Shown: positions 1-6,012, counted from the first letter of the stretch. The stretch: DNA of 7,045 nucleotides from Oscillibacter sp. (GCA_020025415.1 JAHHSB010000065.1:1-7045); one strand, 5' to 3'. Numbers and translations are program-made. Notes: generated by a model from the letters alone, not told the origin.

Positions 1-1310
1 GGCAGCTTGGAGACCACTACCTTGGCCCCGGCAAAGGCTGCGAAGATCAGCGTCAGGCCGCCCACCCGGCCGAAGAACATCAGCCCGATCAGAACCAGCC
101 GGGACAAGCTGCCCAGCCCCGGGGTCAGTCCCAGGGTCAGACCCACTGTGCCGATGGCTGAGGCGGTCTCATACAGGCAGGGAAGCATGGGCAGACCTTC
201 TGCCAGGCTGATGACGATGGCACCGCCGGAAAAGAGCAGCAGATACATCATCAACAGCGTGGCGGCATGGCGCACTGCCTCCGACGCTACCCGCCGATGG
301 AAGAGATTGGCGCTCTCCCTGCGGCGGAACACGGCAAAGGCGGAGGCCACCAGAACGGCGGCGGTGGTGGTTTTCATGCCGCCGGCGGTGGATCCCGGGG
401 AGCCGCCGATGAGCATGAGGACGATGGTGATGAACTGCCCCGGTTCGCTCATGGCCGCCAGATCGGCGGTGTTGAATCCGGCGGTACGGGGCGTTACAGA
501 CTGGAACAGGGACAGCCAGATCCGCTCCGCCAGGGGGGAATCCCCGAACTCAAAGAAGAAAAAGTACAGCGAGGGGAACAGGATCAGCAGTGCCGTGGCG
601 GTGAGGATCACCTTGCTCTGCATGAAATAGCGGCTGATATGCTGCCGGTTGGCCCGGATATCCTCCCAGGTCAAAAAGCCGATGCCGCCTACCACGATCA
701 GCAGCATGATCGTCACATTCACCACGGGGGAGGTCTGGTAAGACGTCAGGGAGGAGAAGGTCCCCCGCACGCCCATCAGGTCAAAGCCCGCGTTGCAGAA
801 GGCGGATATGGAGTGGAACAGGGCGTACCAGAGGCCCCGGAAAAAGCCGAAATCCCGGCAGAACACGGTGGCCAGCGCCGCCGCCCCCAGCAGCTCCATA
901 AAAAAGACCGTCTTGAGAATAAAGCCGGTGAGCCGGACGACGCCGCTCATTTTCGGCGCGGCGATGACCTCCTGCATGGTGCTGCGCTGCATCAGGCCGA
1001 TGCGCCGACCGGAGAGGATGGAGATGGCGCCCGCCACTGTCACCACGCCCAGGCCGCCGATCTGGATGAGCAGCAAGATGACCGCCTGACCGAAGCCAGA
1101 CCAGTAGGTGGCAGTGTCGTATACCACCAGGCCTGTCACGCATACGGCGGAGGTAGAGGTGAACAGCGCGTCGATGAACGGAGTAAAGCTCCCGCTTTGG
1201 GAGGAAATGGGCAGCATCAGCAACAGCGCCCCGCCCAGAATCACCAGGGCGAAACCCAGGATGATCACCTGCGAGGAAGTGAGATGCCGTACCCGCTGCG
1301 AAAAGTCCAT
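1..1310 (-). CDS. ktrB: KtrB-type potassium uptake pore subunit (3' end cut by window edge)
   Basis: Membrane pore subunit of a Ktr/Trk potassium uptake system. I translated the reverse strand from an ATG at 1310-1308 and found 436 codons with no stop before the window edge. The family is usually about 445-455 residues, so only about 10-20 C-terminal residues are missing. The four pore-loop repeats are all present, each with its filter glycine: CVTGL around 57-61, CNAGF around 172-176, TAGFN around 276-280 and GTVGL around 387-391. PGSTAGGMKTTT (305-316) and FGRVGGLT (413-420) are typical of KtrB. A GAAAGGG motif lies 10 nt upstream of the ATG and there is no in-frame start just upstream. KtrB works with a cytosolic NAD/ATP-binding ring protein (KtrA), expected beyond the left edge but not visible. 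TrkH is the alternative, but the short length and missing N-terminal extension favour KtrB. Confidence 0.93.
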   Translation of the reverse strand, partial: MDFSQRVRHLTSSQVIILGFALVILGGALLLMLPISSQSGSFTPFIDALFTSTSAVCVTGLVVYDTATYWSGFGQAVILLLIQIGGLGVVTVAGAISILSGRRIGLMQRSTMQEVIAAPKMSGVVRLTGFILKTVFFMELLGAAALATVFCRDFGFFRGLWYALFHSISAFCNAGFDLMGVRGTFSSLTSYQTSPVVNVTIMLLIVVGGIGFLTWEDIRANRQHISRYFMQSKVILTATALLILFPSLYFFFFEFGDSPLAERIWLSLFQSVTPRTAGFNTADLAAMSEPGQFITIVLMLIGGSPGSTAGGMKTTTAAVLVASAFAVFRRRESANLFHRRVASEAVRHAATLLMMYLLLFSGGAIVISLAEGLPMLPCLYETASAIGTVGLTLGLTPGLGSLSRLVLIGLMFFGRVGGLTLIFAAFAGAKVVVSKL

Positions 1311-1348
1311 AATGAAAATTCCCTTTCACGTCTCTTATTGACTTCTTT

Positions 1349-1377
1349 ATTATCAAAGGCTCCGGTTAAAAAGTGGA
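1349..1377 (-). promoter_or_regulatory. Candidate ktrB promoter
   Basis: Reading the reverse strand, a GATAAT -10 box (5 of 6 to TATAAT; plus-strand 1349-1354) is preceded after 17 bp by a weak TCCACT -35 box (3 of 6; 1372-1377). It would start transcription about 32 nt before the ktrB ATG. The -10 is good and the -35 is poor, so this is only a candidate. Confidence 0.35.
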
Positions 1378-1520
1378 TAAATGAATGGACGGGAACATTA
1401 AAACCGCATAAAGGCCAGAAAAAAGGAACCCCCAGCATCCAGTGTTGCCCTGATGGCCCCGGCTGATACGCGGCGGGCAGCACAAAGACGGCCGAAGCGG
1501 CCCTATCCCGGATATTCCTG

Positions 1521-1535
1521 CTTGACTCTATCAAG
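1521..1535. promoter_or_regulatory. Palindromic operator overlapping the -35 box
   Basis: CTTGA (1521-1525), five bases, then TCAAG (1531-1535) form a perfect inverted repeat that covers the -35 element of the MarR-gene promoter. MarR-family dimers bind short palindromes of this size and commonly repress their own promoter by covering the -35 or -10 box. Binding by the adjacent regulator is inferred from position and symmetry only. Confidence 0.5.
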
Positions 1536-1550
1536 TGCCCGGTATATACT
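1522..1550 (+). promoter_or_regulatory. Strong sigma-A promoter of the MarR-flavodoxin operon
   Basis: TTGACT (1522-1527, 5 of 6) and TATACT (1545-1550, 5 of 6) are separated by exactly 17 bp. The predicted start near 1557 leaves a leader of only about 23 nt before the MarR-family start codon, just enough for the ribosome binding site. This is the best promoter in the window. Confidence 0.8.
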
Positions 1551-1564
1551 GTGGCTCATGCAAA

Positions 1565-1570
1565 AGGAGG
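1565..1570 (+). promoter_or_regulatory. Ribosome binding site fixing the MarR-gene start
   Basis: AGGAGG lies 9 nt before the ATG at 1580. The reading frame is open further upstream to a GTG at 1535, but that codon lies inside the promoter, upstream of the predicted transcription start, so the ATG at 1580 is the real start. Confidence 0.8.
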
Positions 1571-1579
1571 GGGCGCAGG

Positions 1580-2005
1580 ATGCTTGATACACTGGCCTAT
1601 TATTCCGCGACCTTTTACCGGGATTTTGCGGATTACACCACCGGGCGGCTGCGGCAGCTGGGGCTGCATTTCGGGATGCTGTTTTTGGTGGTCTATGTGG
1701 GGAAGCACCCCGACTGCACCCAGGCGGAACTGACCAATGCCCTGGACCTGGACTGGGGCCACTCCCAGCGGAGCATCCTCCGCCTGCGGGAGGAGGGCTT
1801 TATCACCAGGGAAAAGGTGGGGCGGTCATACCGGCTGAATCTGAGTGAAAAGGGGCAGGAGGCCTTGGCACTGAGTCATCAGGCGTTCCAAGAATGGGAT
1901 CGCACCATGCTGGAAGGCCTCACAGATCAGGAGCAGGTCCAGCTTCTGCAGCTTTTGGGCAAGGCGGCCAAGAGCAGAGCCAAGCGCGGCGGAGCAGAGG
2001 ATTGA
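1580..2005 (+). CDS. MarR-family winged-helix transcriptional regulator
   Basis: Predicted DNA-binding regulator of 141 residues, a normal MarR size. A helical N-terminal part (about 1-45) leads into a winged helix-turn-helix at about 46-95. There, CTQAELTNALDLDWGHSQ gives the two HTH helices, RSILRLREEGFITRE the recognition-helix end and following strand, and VGRSYRLNLSEKGQEAL the wing. The C-terminal helix (about 96-135) would form the dimer interface with the N-terminal helices. It is the first gene of a probable operon with the flavodoxin 56 bp downstream, and its promoter carries a palindrome that it may bind itself. The ligand cannot be read from the sequence. MarR genes beside redox or flavin proteins often respond to oxidants or small aromatic compounds, so control of the flavodoxin is likely. 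The exact MarR subfamily is unassigned. Confidence 0.85.
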   Translation: MLDTLAYYSATFYRDFADYTTGRLRQLGLHFGMLFLVVYVGKHPDCTQAELTNALDLDWGHSQRSILRLREEGFITREKVGRSYRLNLSEKGQEALALSHQAFQEWDRTMLEGLTDQEQVQLLQLLGKAAKSRAKRGGAED

Positions 2006-2061
2006 AAAAAGTGCGGGCTTCGGCTCCGTGATTTTGAGAAATAAGAAAGGAATGAGACACG

Positions 2062-2556
2062 ATGCGTTATGCGATCGTATACAGCAGCAAGACTGGCAAC
2101 ACCCGGCGCCTGGCCGAGGCCCTGCGGGAGGCCCTGCCCCGGGAAGACTGCGTGTACTTTGGCGAGCCGGATCCCCGGGCGCTGGAGGCGGAGCTGATCT
2201 ACCTGGGCTTCTGGACGGATAAAGGCAGCTGCGATGAGGCGGCAGGGGCATTTTTGCGCAGTCTGACCGCACAGCGGCTGTTCTTGTTCGGAACTGCTGG
2301 GTTTGGCGGCGCGCCGGAGTATTTTGAAAAGATCCTCGCTGCTGCCCGGGCCCAGGCAGTGCCTGGGGTCACCCTGGCGGGCAGCTATATGTGTCAGGGG
2401 CAGATGCCTCCGGCAGTACGTCAGCGGTATGAGGCCATGGAGGATGGCCCCCGCCGCCAGGCCATGCTGGAGAATTTTGACCGGGCCCTGGGCCATCCCG
2501 ACCAGGCGGATCTGGTAGGGCTTCTGGCTGCCGTTGCGGCGGGAAAGACCCAGTAA
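2062..2556 (+). CDS. Short-chain flavodoxin family protein (Flavodoxin_3-like)
   Basis: Predicted cytosolic FMN-binding electron carrier of 164 residues. The N-terminal strand and phosphate-binding loop, YAIVYSSKTGNT (3-14), matches the flavodoxin T/S-x-T-G-N-T signature. The motifs GFWTDKGSCDEA (49-60), FGTAGFGG (76-83) and GSYMCQGQMP (107-116) are typical of a flavodoxin subfamily common in Clostridia that I associate with Pfam Flavodoxin_3. The start is an ATG with AAAGGA 10 nt upstream. It follows the MarR-family gene on the same strand with a 56-bp gap and no terminator, so co-transcription is likely. BilS, the flavodoxin-like partner of the gut bilirubin reductase BilR, is of this general type, but so are many unrelated clostridial flavodoxins. 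No reductase gene is next to it here, so its redox partner is unknown. Confidence 0.88.
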   Translation: MRYAIVYSSKTGNTRRLAEALREALPREDCVYFGEPDPRALEAELIYLGFWTDKGSCDEAAGAFLRSLTAQRLFLFGTAGFGGAPEYFEKILAAARAQAVPGVTLAGSYMCQGQMPPAVRQRYEAMEDGPRRQAMLENFDRALGHPDQADLVGLLAAVAAGKTQ

Positions 2557-2558
2557 AA

Positions 2559-2605
2559 AGCAAACAGGCGCCCCGGAGCTTTGTGCTCCGGGGCGCCTGT
2601 TTGCT
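2559..2605. terminator. Bidirectional rho-independent terminator with 21-bp perfect stem
   Basis: Arms 2559-2579 and 2585-2605 pair perfectly around the loop TTTGT; the GC-rich core includes GGCGCCCCGGAGC. The stem begins 3 bp after the flavodoxin stop codon. On the reverse strand it is followed by a T-run (complement of AAAAA at 2555-2559), so it is a textbook terminator for the membrane-protein gene at 2633-3361. On the plus strand only TGTTTG, within the outer stem, can serve as a weak T-run, so termination of the flavodoxin operon is likely but less canonical. Confidence 0.9.
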
Positions 2606-2607
2606 GG

Positions 2608-2632
2608 CTGGCCCGTATGGCTGCCGGGCCGG
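2608..2632. repeat. Second hairpin beside the terminator
   Basis: CTGGCCCG (2608-2615) can pair with CGGGCCGG (2625-2632) around a 9-nt loop, with one G-U pair when read as plus-strand RNA and one mismatch on the other strand. It fills the space between the big terminator and the stop codon of the membrane-protein gene. No T-run follows it, so its role may be only to aid termination or RNA stability. Confidence 0.45.
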
Positions 2633-3361
2633 TCAGGAGAGGATAGGAGGCTGTGCCTGCCGGTTCCGTTTCCGAAAAGCCTGCAGGTAGAAATTACGGT
2701 AAAACAGCAGCTGAATGAGTCCCAGCAGCCCGCCGTAGAGCAGAAGCAGAAAAGCACCCCGGGGCAGCCGGGAGCTCAGCCGTTCCAGGGGCGTGCCCAG
2801 GCCGCCGGCGGTATAGCAGTAGTCCCAGCCGAAGCAGTGGTTGCAGATCAGGCAAACCCCCAGCAGCAGCAAAACCGGGTAAAAGCAGCGCCAGCGATCC
2901 TCCGGCTGAGGACGGTAAAAGCCGCTGGCCCACATCACAGCGGCCACCACCACCATCAGAACATGGTACAAAAGGCTGCGCAGGGGGACAAAGCTAAAAA
3001 AGGGGTAGCGGTTCAGATAAACGTTGAACACTAGGCCGAAAATGCCGCCCAGCGTGCCGATGGTGCAGATGGCAGCCCGGGCGATCTGGCACAGGCGGGG
3101 CCAGCAGGTGAGAAACGCTGCGGGCAGCAGCATCCAAAACAGAGAGCAAAGATACAGCGGCAGCGTTTGGGACAGGTCCAGCTGACCGAAGCTTCGCCAC
3201 TCCCAGATCCAGTAAGCCGGATCAAAGGCCAGCGCCGCTACGGCGCACGCTTTCAAAAGCAACTCCACGGAAGCGGGCGCCGCCCGGTTTGCCCAGCGGC
3301 AGGCGGACAGACTCAGGGCCGTGGCGCCCAGCAGCACCAGCAGATGGGGGAGCTGAAACAT
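2633..3361 (-). CDS. YwaF/TIGR02206-type integral membrane protein of unknown function
   Basis: Hydrophobic protein of 242 residues with about seven membrane helices, near residues 3-22, 32-50, 67-85, 95-115, 128-147, 158-177 and 203-222. It ends in a short basic tail (RKRNRQ). The pattern, with LPLYLCSLFWMLLP (67-80), GTLGGIFGLVFNVYLNRYPF (102-121) and YHVLMVVVAAVMW (132-144), matches the conserved bacterial family TIGR02206 (YwaF of Bacillus, related to eukaryotic TMEM164). Its biochemical role is unknown to me. I chose the ATG at 3361-3359 because AAGGAGG sits 7 nt upstream; an in-frame ATG 15 codons earlier adds a charged stretch and has no such site. It is a single gene, convergent with the flavodoxin operon and served by the strong terminator. 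No convincing promoter was found upstream. Confidence 0.82.
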   Translation of the reverse strand: MFQLPHLLVLLGATALSLSACRWANRAAPASVELLLKACAVAALAFDPAYWIWEWRSFGQLDLSQTLPLYLCSLFWMLLPAAFLTCWPRLCQIARAAICTIGTLGGIFGLVFNVYLNRYPFFSFVPLRSLLYHVLMVVVAAVMWASGFYRPQPEDRWRCFYPVLLLLGVCLICNHCFGWDYCYTAGGLGTPLERLSSRLPRGAFLLLLYGGLLGLIQLLFYRNFYLQAFRKRNRQAQPPILS

Positions 3362-3443
3362 GGGAGAACCTCCTTTTTCGGGCGGGTCCCGGGGCTTTTT
3401 CTCCATGATGCCGGGAAAAGCCGAACTCTTTTCCCAGGAAGTC

Positions 3444-3461
3444 TAAAGATTTGTAAAGATT
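3444..3461. promoter_or_regulatory. Direct repeat resembling an OmpR/PhoB-type operator
   Basis: TAAAGATT occurs at 3444-3451 and again at 3454-3461, one 10-bp helical turn apart. On the reverse strand the same site reads TTTACA, four bases, TTTAGA. Tandem half-sites with this spacing are how OmpR/PhoB-family dimers bind DNA. The repeat lies about 22 bp upstream of the candidate -35 box of the decayed response-regulator gene, which fits an autoregulatory activator site. The identity of the binding protein is inferred. Confidence 0.45.
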
Positions 3462-3483
3462 CGGCACCTTCTCTGCCCCGGCC

Positions 3484-3512
3484 TTTCCCCGCCGGTGGGA
3501 TTCCGGTAAAAT
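3484..3512 (+). promoter_or_regulatory. Candidate promoter of the response-regulator remnant
   Basis: TAAAAT (3507-3512, 5 of 6) is preceded after 17 bp by TTTCCC (3484-3489, 3 of 6). A poor -35 box with an upstream tandem repeat is typical of activator-dependent promoters. GGAAAGGGGAG at 3527-3537 is a plausible ribosome binding site for the ATG at 3543. Confidence 0.4.
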
Positions 3513-3542
3513 AGGGCCAAAGAAGCGGAAAGGGGAGTCTGT

Positions 3543-3764
3543 ATGTTTGCGACCATTCTCATTGCGAAGACCATGCAAATATCGGGAGCCTGCTGCAACT
3601 GTATCTGGAAGGGGCGGACTATGCGGCAGGACGGGGAGCGGGCGCTGGAGCTGGCCCGCGCCCTGCGCAAATCCAGCGACATCCCCATTTTAATCCTTTC
3701 AGCCAGGAACCCGGACAACGACAAGATCTGGGGGGCGGACGACTATATCGCCAAGCCCATCTTT
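3543..3764 (+). pseudogene. Decayed OmpR/PhoB-type response regulator receiver domain
   Basis: This is the wreck of a two-component response regulator. The ATG at 3543, behind a good ribosome binding site, opens with MFATILI, the usual first strand. About one base is then missing near 3564-3565, and the family sequence continues in another frame as EDHANIGSLLQLYLEGADYA (3566-3625). Near 3626 the original frame returns as QDGERALELARA. The segment that should hold the phospho-accepting Asp (LLDxMLPxxDG) is absent, and the text jumps to LRKSSDIPILILSAR, then to GADDYIAKPIF with a few residues lost before it. The receiver normally continues for about 20 residues, followed by a winged-helix DNA-binding domain of about 100. 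All of that is missing, because the stop codon of convergent guaA starts at 3766. The remnant cannot be phosphorylated in the normal way and has no output domain. The surviving frame runs into antisense guaA and stops at 3803. Confidence 0.85.
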
Positions 3765-3765
3765 C

Positions 3766-5307
3766 TTATTCCCACTCAATGGTGGCGGGGGGTTTGGAGG
3801 TGATATCGTAGACGATGCGGTTGACATGGGGCACCTCGTTGACGATGCGCACGGACACCCGGTCCAGCACGTCGTAGGGGATGTGGGTCCAGTCCGCCGT
3901 CATAAAGTCGGTGGTGGTGACGGAGCGGAGGGCCAGGGTATAGTCATAGGTGCGTCCGTCGCCCATGACGCCTACAGAACGCATATTGGTCAGCACCGCG
4001 AAATACTGGTTCATGGTGCCCTCCAGCTGGGCCTTGGCGATTTCGTCCCGGAAGATGAAGTCCGCCAGACGCAGTGTGTCCAGCTTCTCCCGGGTGATGT
4101 CGCCGATGATGCGGATGGCAAGGCCCGGGCCCGGGAAGGGCTGACGCATGACCAGATACTCGGGAAGACCCAGCTCCCGGCCCAGCTGCCGGACCTCGTC
4201 TTTGAACAGCAGCCGCAGGGGCTCGATAATCTCCTTGAAATCCACGTAGTCAGGCAGACCACCTACATTGTGGTGGCTCTTGATCACGGCGGCGTCGCCG
4301 GTGCCGGACTCGATCACGTCGGGATAGATGGTACCCTGGACCAGGTAGTCCACCTGGCCGATCTTCTTGGCCTCGGCCTCAAAGACCCGGATAAACTCCT
4401 CACCGATGATCTTGCGCTTGCGCTCTGGCTCGGTGACGCCCGCCAGCTTGCCCAAAAACAGCTCCTCGGCGTTGGCGCGGACGAGGTTGATGTCCCACTT
4501 TTTGAAAGCCGCCTCCACTTCGTCGCCCTCGTTGAGGCGCATCAGGCCGTGATCCACAAACACGCAGGTAAGCTGGCTGCCCACGGCCTCGGCCACCAGG
4601 GCCGCCGCCACGGAAGAATCCACGCCGCCGCTGAGGGCCAGCAGCACCTTGCCGTCGCCTACCTTCTTGCGGATCTGGGCGATGGCGGTATTTTTGTAAT
4701 CCCCCATAGTCCAGTCGCCCTTGGCGCCGCAGACCTCATAGAGGAAGTTGCGGATCATGTCGGTGCCGTGCTCGGTATGGTTGACCTCGGGGTGGTACTG
4801 CACACCGTAGAAGCCCCGGCTCTCATCGCAGATGGCCACGTTGGGGCAGGCGTCGGAATGGGCCACCAGGGCAAAGCCCTCGGGCACCTTTTCCATATAG
4901 TCGCCGTGGCTCATCCAGGTGATGCCCTGAGCGGGCAGGCCGCGGAAGAGCTTGCAGTCGGTATTGAAATAAGTCTCGGTCTTGCCGTACTCCCGGGCGG
5001 AATCATCCGTGGCGGCCACGACCTTTCCGCCCAGGTTATGAGCGATGAGCTGGCAGCCGTAGCAGATGCCCAGGATGGGCACGCCCCAGGAGAAGATGAC
5101 CGGATCCACCTGGGGGGAGTTGGGATCATACACGCTGTTGGGGCCGCCGGTGAAGATGATGCCGATGGGCTCCATGGCCTTGAGGGTATCTAGGGGAGTG
5201 GTGTAGGGCTTTACCTCGCAGTAAACCCCGCACTCACGGACCCGGCGGGCGATGAGCTGGTTATACTGACCGCCGAAGTCCAACACGATAACAGTCTGGT
5301 GAGACAA
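3766..5307 (-). CDS. guaA: GMP synthase (glutamine-hydrolysing)
   Basis: Converts XMP, ATP and glutamine to GMP, the last step of guanine nucleotide synthesis, in the cytosol. At 513 residues it is full length. The N-terminal class I glutamine amidotransferase domain (about 1-190) has the nucleophile Cys82 in GICYGCQ and the His172/Glu174 pair in YHPEV. The ATP-pyrophosphatase domain (about 200-390) carries the P-loop [10 protein letters not shown] (223-232), with VDHGLMR at 251-257. The C-terminal dimerisation and XMP-binding domain includes [12 protein letters not shown] (388-399) and ends in the canonical KPPATIEWE. The start codon is TTG (5307-5305), supported by AAGGAGG 7 nt upstream. 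It lies 74 bp after xpt on the same strand with no terminator between them, so the two are probably one operon. No terminator is visible after its stop codon, where a response-regulator remnant begins almost at once on the other strand. Confidence 0.98.
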   Translation of the reverse strand: MSHQTVIVLDFGGQYNQLIARRVRECGVYCEVKPYTTPLDTLKAMEPIGIIFTGGPNSVYDPNSPQVDPVIFSWGVPILGICYGCQLIAHNLGGKVVAATDDSAREYGKTETYFNTDCKLFRGLPAQGITWMSHGDYMEKVPEGFALVAHSDACPNVAICDESRGFYGVQYHPEVNHTEHGTDMIRNFLYEVCGAKGDWTMGDYKNTAIAQIRKKVGDGKVLLALSGGVDSSVAAALVAEAVGSQLTCVFVDHGLMRLNEGDEVEAAFKKWDINLVRANAEELFLGKLAGVTEPERKRKIIGEEFIRVFEAEAKKIGQVDYLVQGTIYPDVIESGTGDAAVIKSHHNVGGLPDYVDFKEIIEPLRLLFKDEVRQLGRELGLPEYLVMRQPFPGPGLAIRIIGDITREKLDTLRLADFIFRDEIAKAQLEGTMNQYFAVLTNMRSVGVMGDGRTYDYTLALRSVTTTDFMTADWTHIPYDVLDRVSVRIVNEVPHVNRIVYDITSKPPATIEWE

Positions 5308-5314
5308 GCAGATT

Positions 5315-5321
5315 CCTCCTT
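5315..5321 (-). promoter_or_regulatory. Ribosome binding site supporting the TTG start of guaA
   Basis: Read on the reverse strand this is AAGGAGG, 7 nt before TTG TCT CAC CAG. GuaA homologues begin at this point, just before the first strand ([10 protein letters not shown]). No in-frame ATG lies at the right place, so TTG is the start codon. Confidence 0.8.
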
Positions 5322-5381
5322 CGTAAACAGATGATGGCAGGGACTGTCGCCCACGATCAGGCGGCGGGGGAAGGGGAGAGG

Positions 5382-5960
5382 TCAGTCCTCGTCCCGGAAG
5401 ACGATGTTGCCCGGCTCAGCGGACTCGATGATGGCCAGGGACTTGAGGTTCATGCCTGCGGCGCGCAGACGGTCACCGCCGCCCTGGAAGCCCTTTTCCA
5501 CGGCGCAGCCGATGCCCACCAGGGTGGCGCCGGAGGCCTTGACAATATCGCACAGGCCCCGCATGGCCTCGCCGTTGGCCATGAAGTCGTCGATGATCAG
5601 GACCTTGTCGTCGGCGGAGATCCATTCTTTGGACACCAGCAGAGTGACCTTCTTTTTATAAGTATAGGAGAAAATGTCGCTTTGATACAAGCCGCCTTCG
5701 ATATTGTCGCTCTTGGCCTTCTTGGCGAAGATCATGGGCTTGCCGAAGTGGCGGGCCACAATGGCGGAAAGGGCGATGCCGGAGGCTTCCGCTGTCAGGA
5801 TCATGGTAACAGAATCCATGTCAAAATACTTTCCGAATTCCTCGGCGATATGCTCCATCAGCTGGGTGTCGATCCGGTGGTTCAAAAAGCCGTCCACCTT
5901 GATGATATTGCCGGGCAGGACCTTGCCCTCTTTTGCAATGCGTTCTTTCAACTCCTGCAT
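5382..5960 (-). CDS. xpt: Xanthine phosphoribosyltransferase
   Basis: Purine salvage enzyme that joins xanthine and PRPP to give XMP and pyrophosphate. The product has 192 residues, against about 194 for Bacillus subtilis Xpt, and aligns along its whole length from memory. LNHRID (26-31) matches the family, LTAEASGIA (55-63) corresponds to the IESSGIA segment, and [14 protein letters not shown] (120-133) is the PRPP-binding motif with its acidic pair. VEKGFQGG (154-161) is also typical. The ATG at 5960-5958 has GGAGGG 10 nt upstream; the frame is open further upstream but shows no family similarity there. It is the first gene of a likely xpt-guaA operon, whose two enzymes together turn xanthine into GMP. 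It is controlled from the promoter at 6022-6050, with an inverted repeat in the leader. Confidence 0.96.
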   Translation of the reverse strand: MQELKERIAKEGKVLPGNIIKVDGFLNHRIDTQLMEHIAEEFGKYFDMDSVTMILTAEASGIALSAIVARHFGKPMIFAKKAKSDNIEGGLYQSDIFSYTYKKKVTLLVSKEWISADDKVLIIDDFMANGEAMRGLCDIVKASGATLVGIGCAVEKGFQGGGDRLRAAGMNLKSLAIIESAEPGNIVFRDED

Positions 5961-5986
5961 AAGCTGCGTTCCCTCCGATAAATCAT

Positions 5987-6012
5987 GATAACAGCACTGC
6001 GCGGCTGTAATC
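5987..6012. repeat. Inverted repeat at the start of the xpt-guaA leader
   Basis: GATAACAGC (5987-5995) and GCTGTAATC (6004-6012) form 9-bp arms with one mismatch around an 8-base spacer. The repeat begins a few bases downstream of the predicted transcription start (about 6015) and ends 26 bp before the xpt start codon. It could be a repressor operator placed to block transcription, or a small leader hairpin. It does not match the purine riboswitch consensus. Confidence 0.5.

Larger units (their letters stand above)
1311..1579. other. Divergent intergenic region between ktrB and the MarR gene
   Basis: This 269-bp spacer separates two divergent genes and carries their promoters, listed separately. 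I looked on the ktrB side for a c-di-AMP (ydaO-type) riboswitch, which precedes potassium transporter genes in many Firmicutes, and did not recognise its conserved core. A small hairpin, GGCCG-AAG-CGGCC, lies at 1490-1502 but has no good T-run on either strand, so I do not call it a terminator. No convincing small gene was found. Confidence 0.6.
3362..3542. other. Intergenic region between the YwaF-like gene and the response-regulator remnant
   Basis: Together with the remnant at 3543-3764 this makes about 400 bp without an intact gene. It contains the AAGGAGG site of the YwaF-like gene (3369-3375, reverse strand), a direct repeat at 3444-3461 and a candidate rightward promoter at 3484-3512. 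GGCTTTT (3393-3399) and AAAAGCC (3416-3422) could form a weak hairpin of no obvious role. Open frames across it have no ribosome binding site and no recognisable protein. Confidence 0.5.

Noticed and set aside
267..1466. 399-codon open frame on the plus strand opposite ktrB
   Set aside because: It is antisense to a clear KtrB frame. The low-complexity His, Gln and Gly-rich translation is typical of reverse-complement artefacts in GC-rich genes.
1490..1502. GGCCG-AAG-CGGCC hairpin as a terminator
   Set aside because: The stem has only 5 bp and no run of T follows on either strand.
1265..1534. 89-codon reverse-strand frame upstream of and overlapping the ktrB start
   Set aside because: It has no recognisable domain, runs through both promoters, and ends inside the better-supported ktrB gene.
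1522..1550. MerR-type promoter in front of the regulator gene
   Set aside because: MerR-activated promoters have a 19-20 bp spacer. This one has the normal 17 bp, and the adjacent regulator is MarR-type.
1311..1560. c-di-AMP riboswitch upstream of ktrB
   Set aside because: I looked because potassium transporters often carry one, but the conserved aptamer segments are not recognisable and the apparent ktrB leader is short.
1927..2757. 276-codon reverse-strand frame opposite the flavodoxin and MarR genes
   Set aside because: It crosses the terminator and two real genes and has a Cys/Pro/Arg-rich shadow composition, with no ribosome site or family motif.
3222..3578. 118-codon reverse-strand frame upstream of the YwaF-like gene
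   Set aside because: It overlaps the conserved membrane-protein gene in another frame, and its Arg/Pro/Gly-rich translation resembles no known protein.
3826..5193. 455-codon open frame on the plus strand opposite guaA
   Set aside because: It is a GC-rich antisense shadow of a full-length conserved guaA. Its His, Gly and Val-rich translation resembles no family and has no ribosome binding site.
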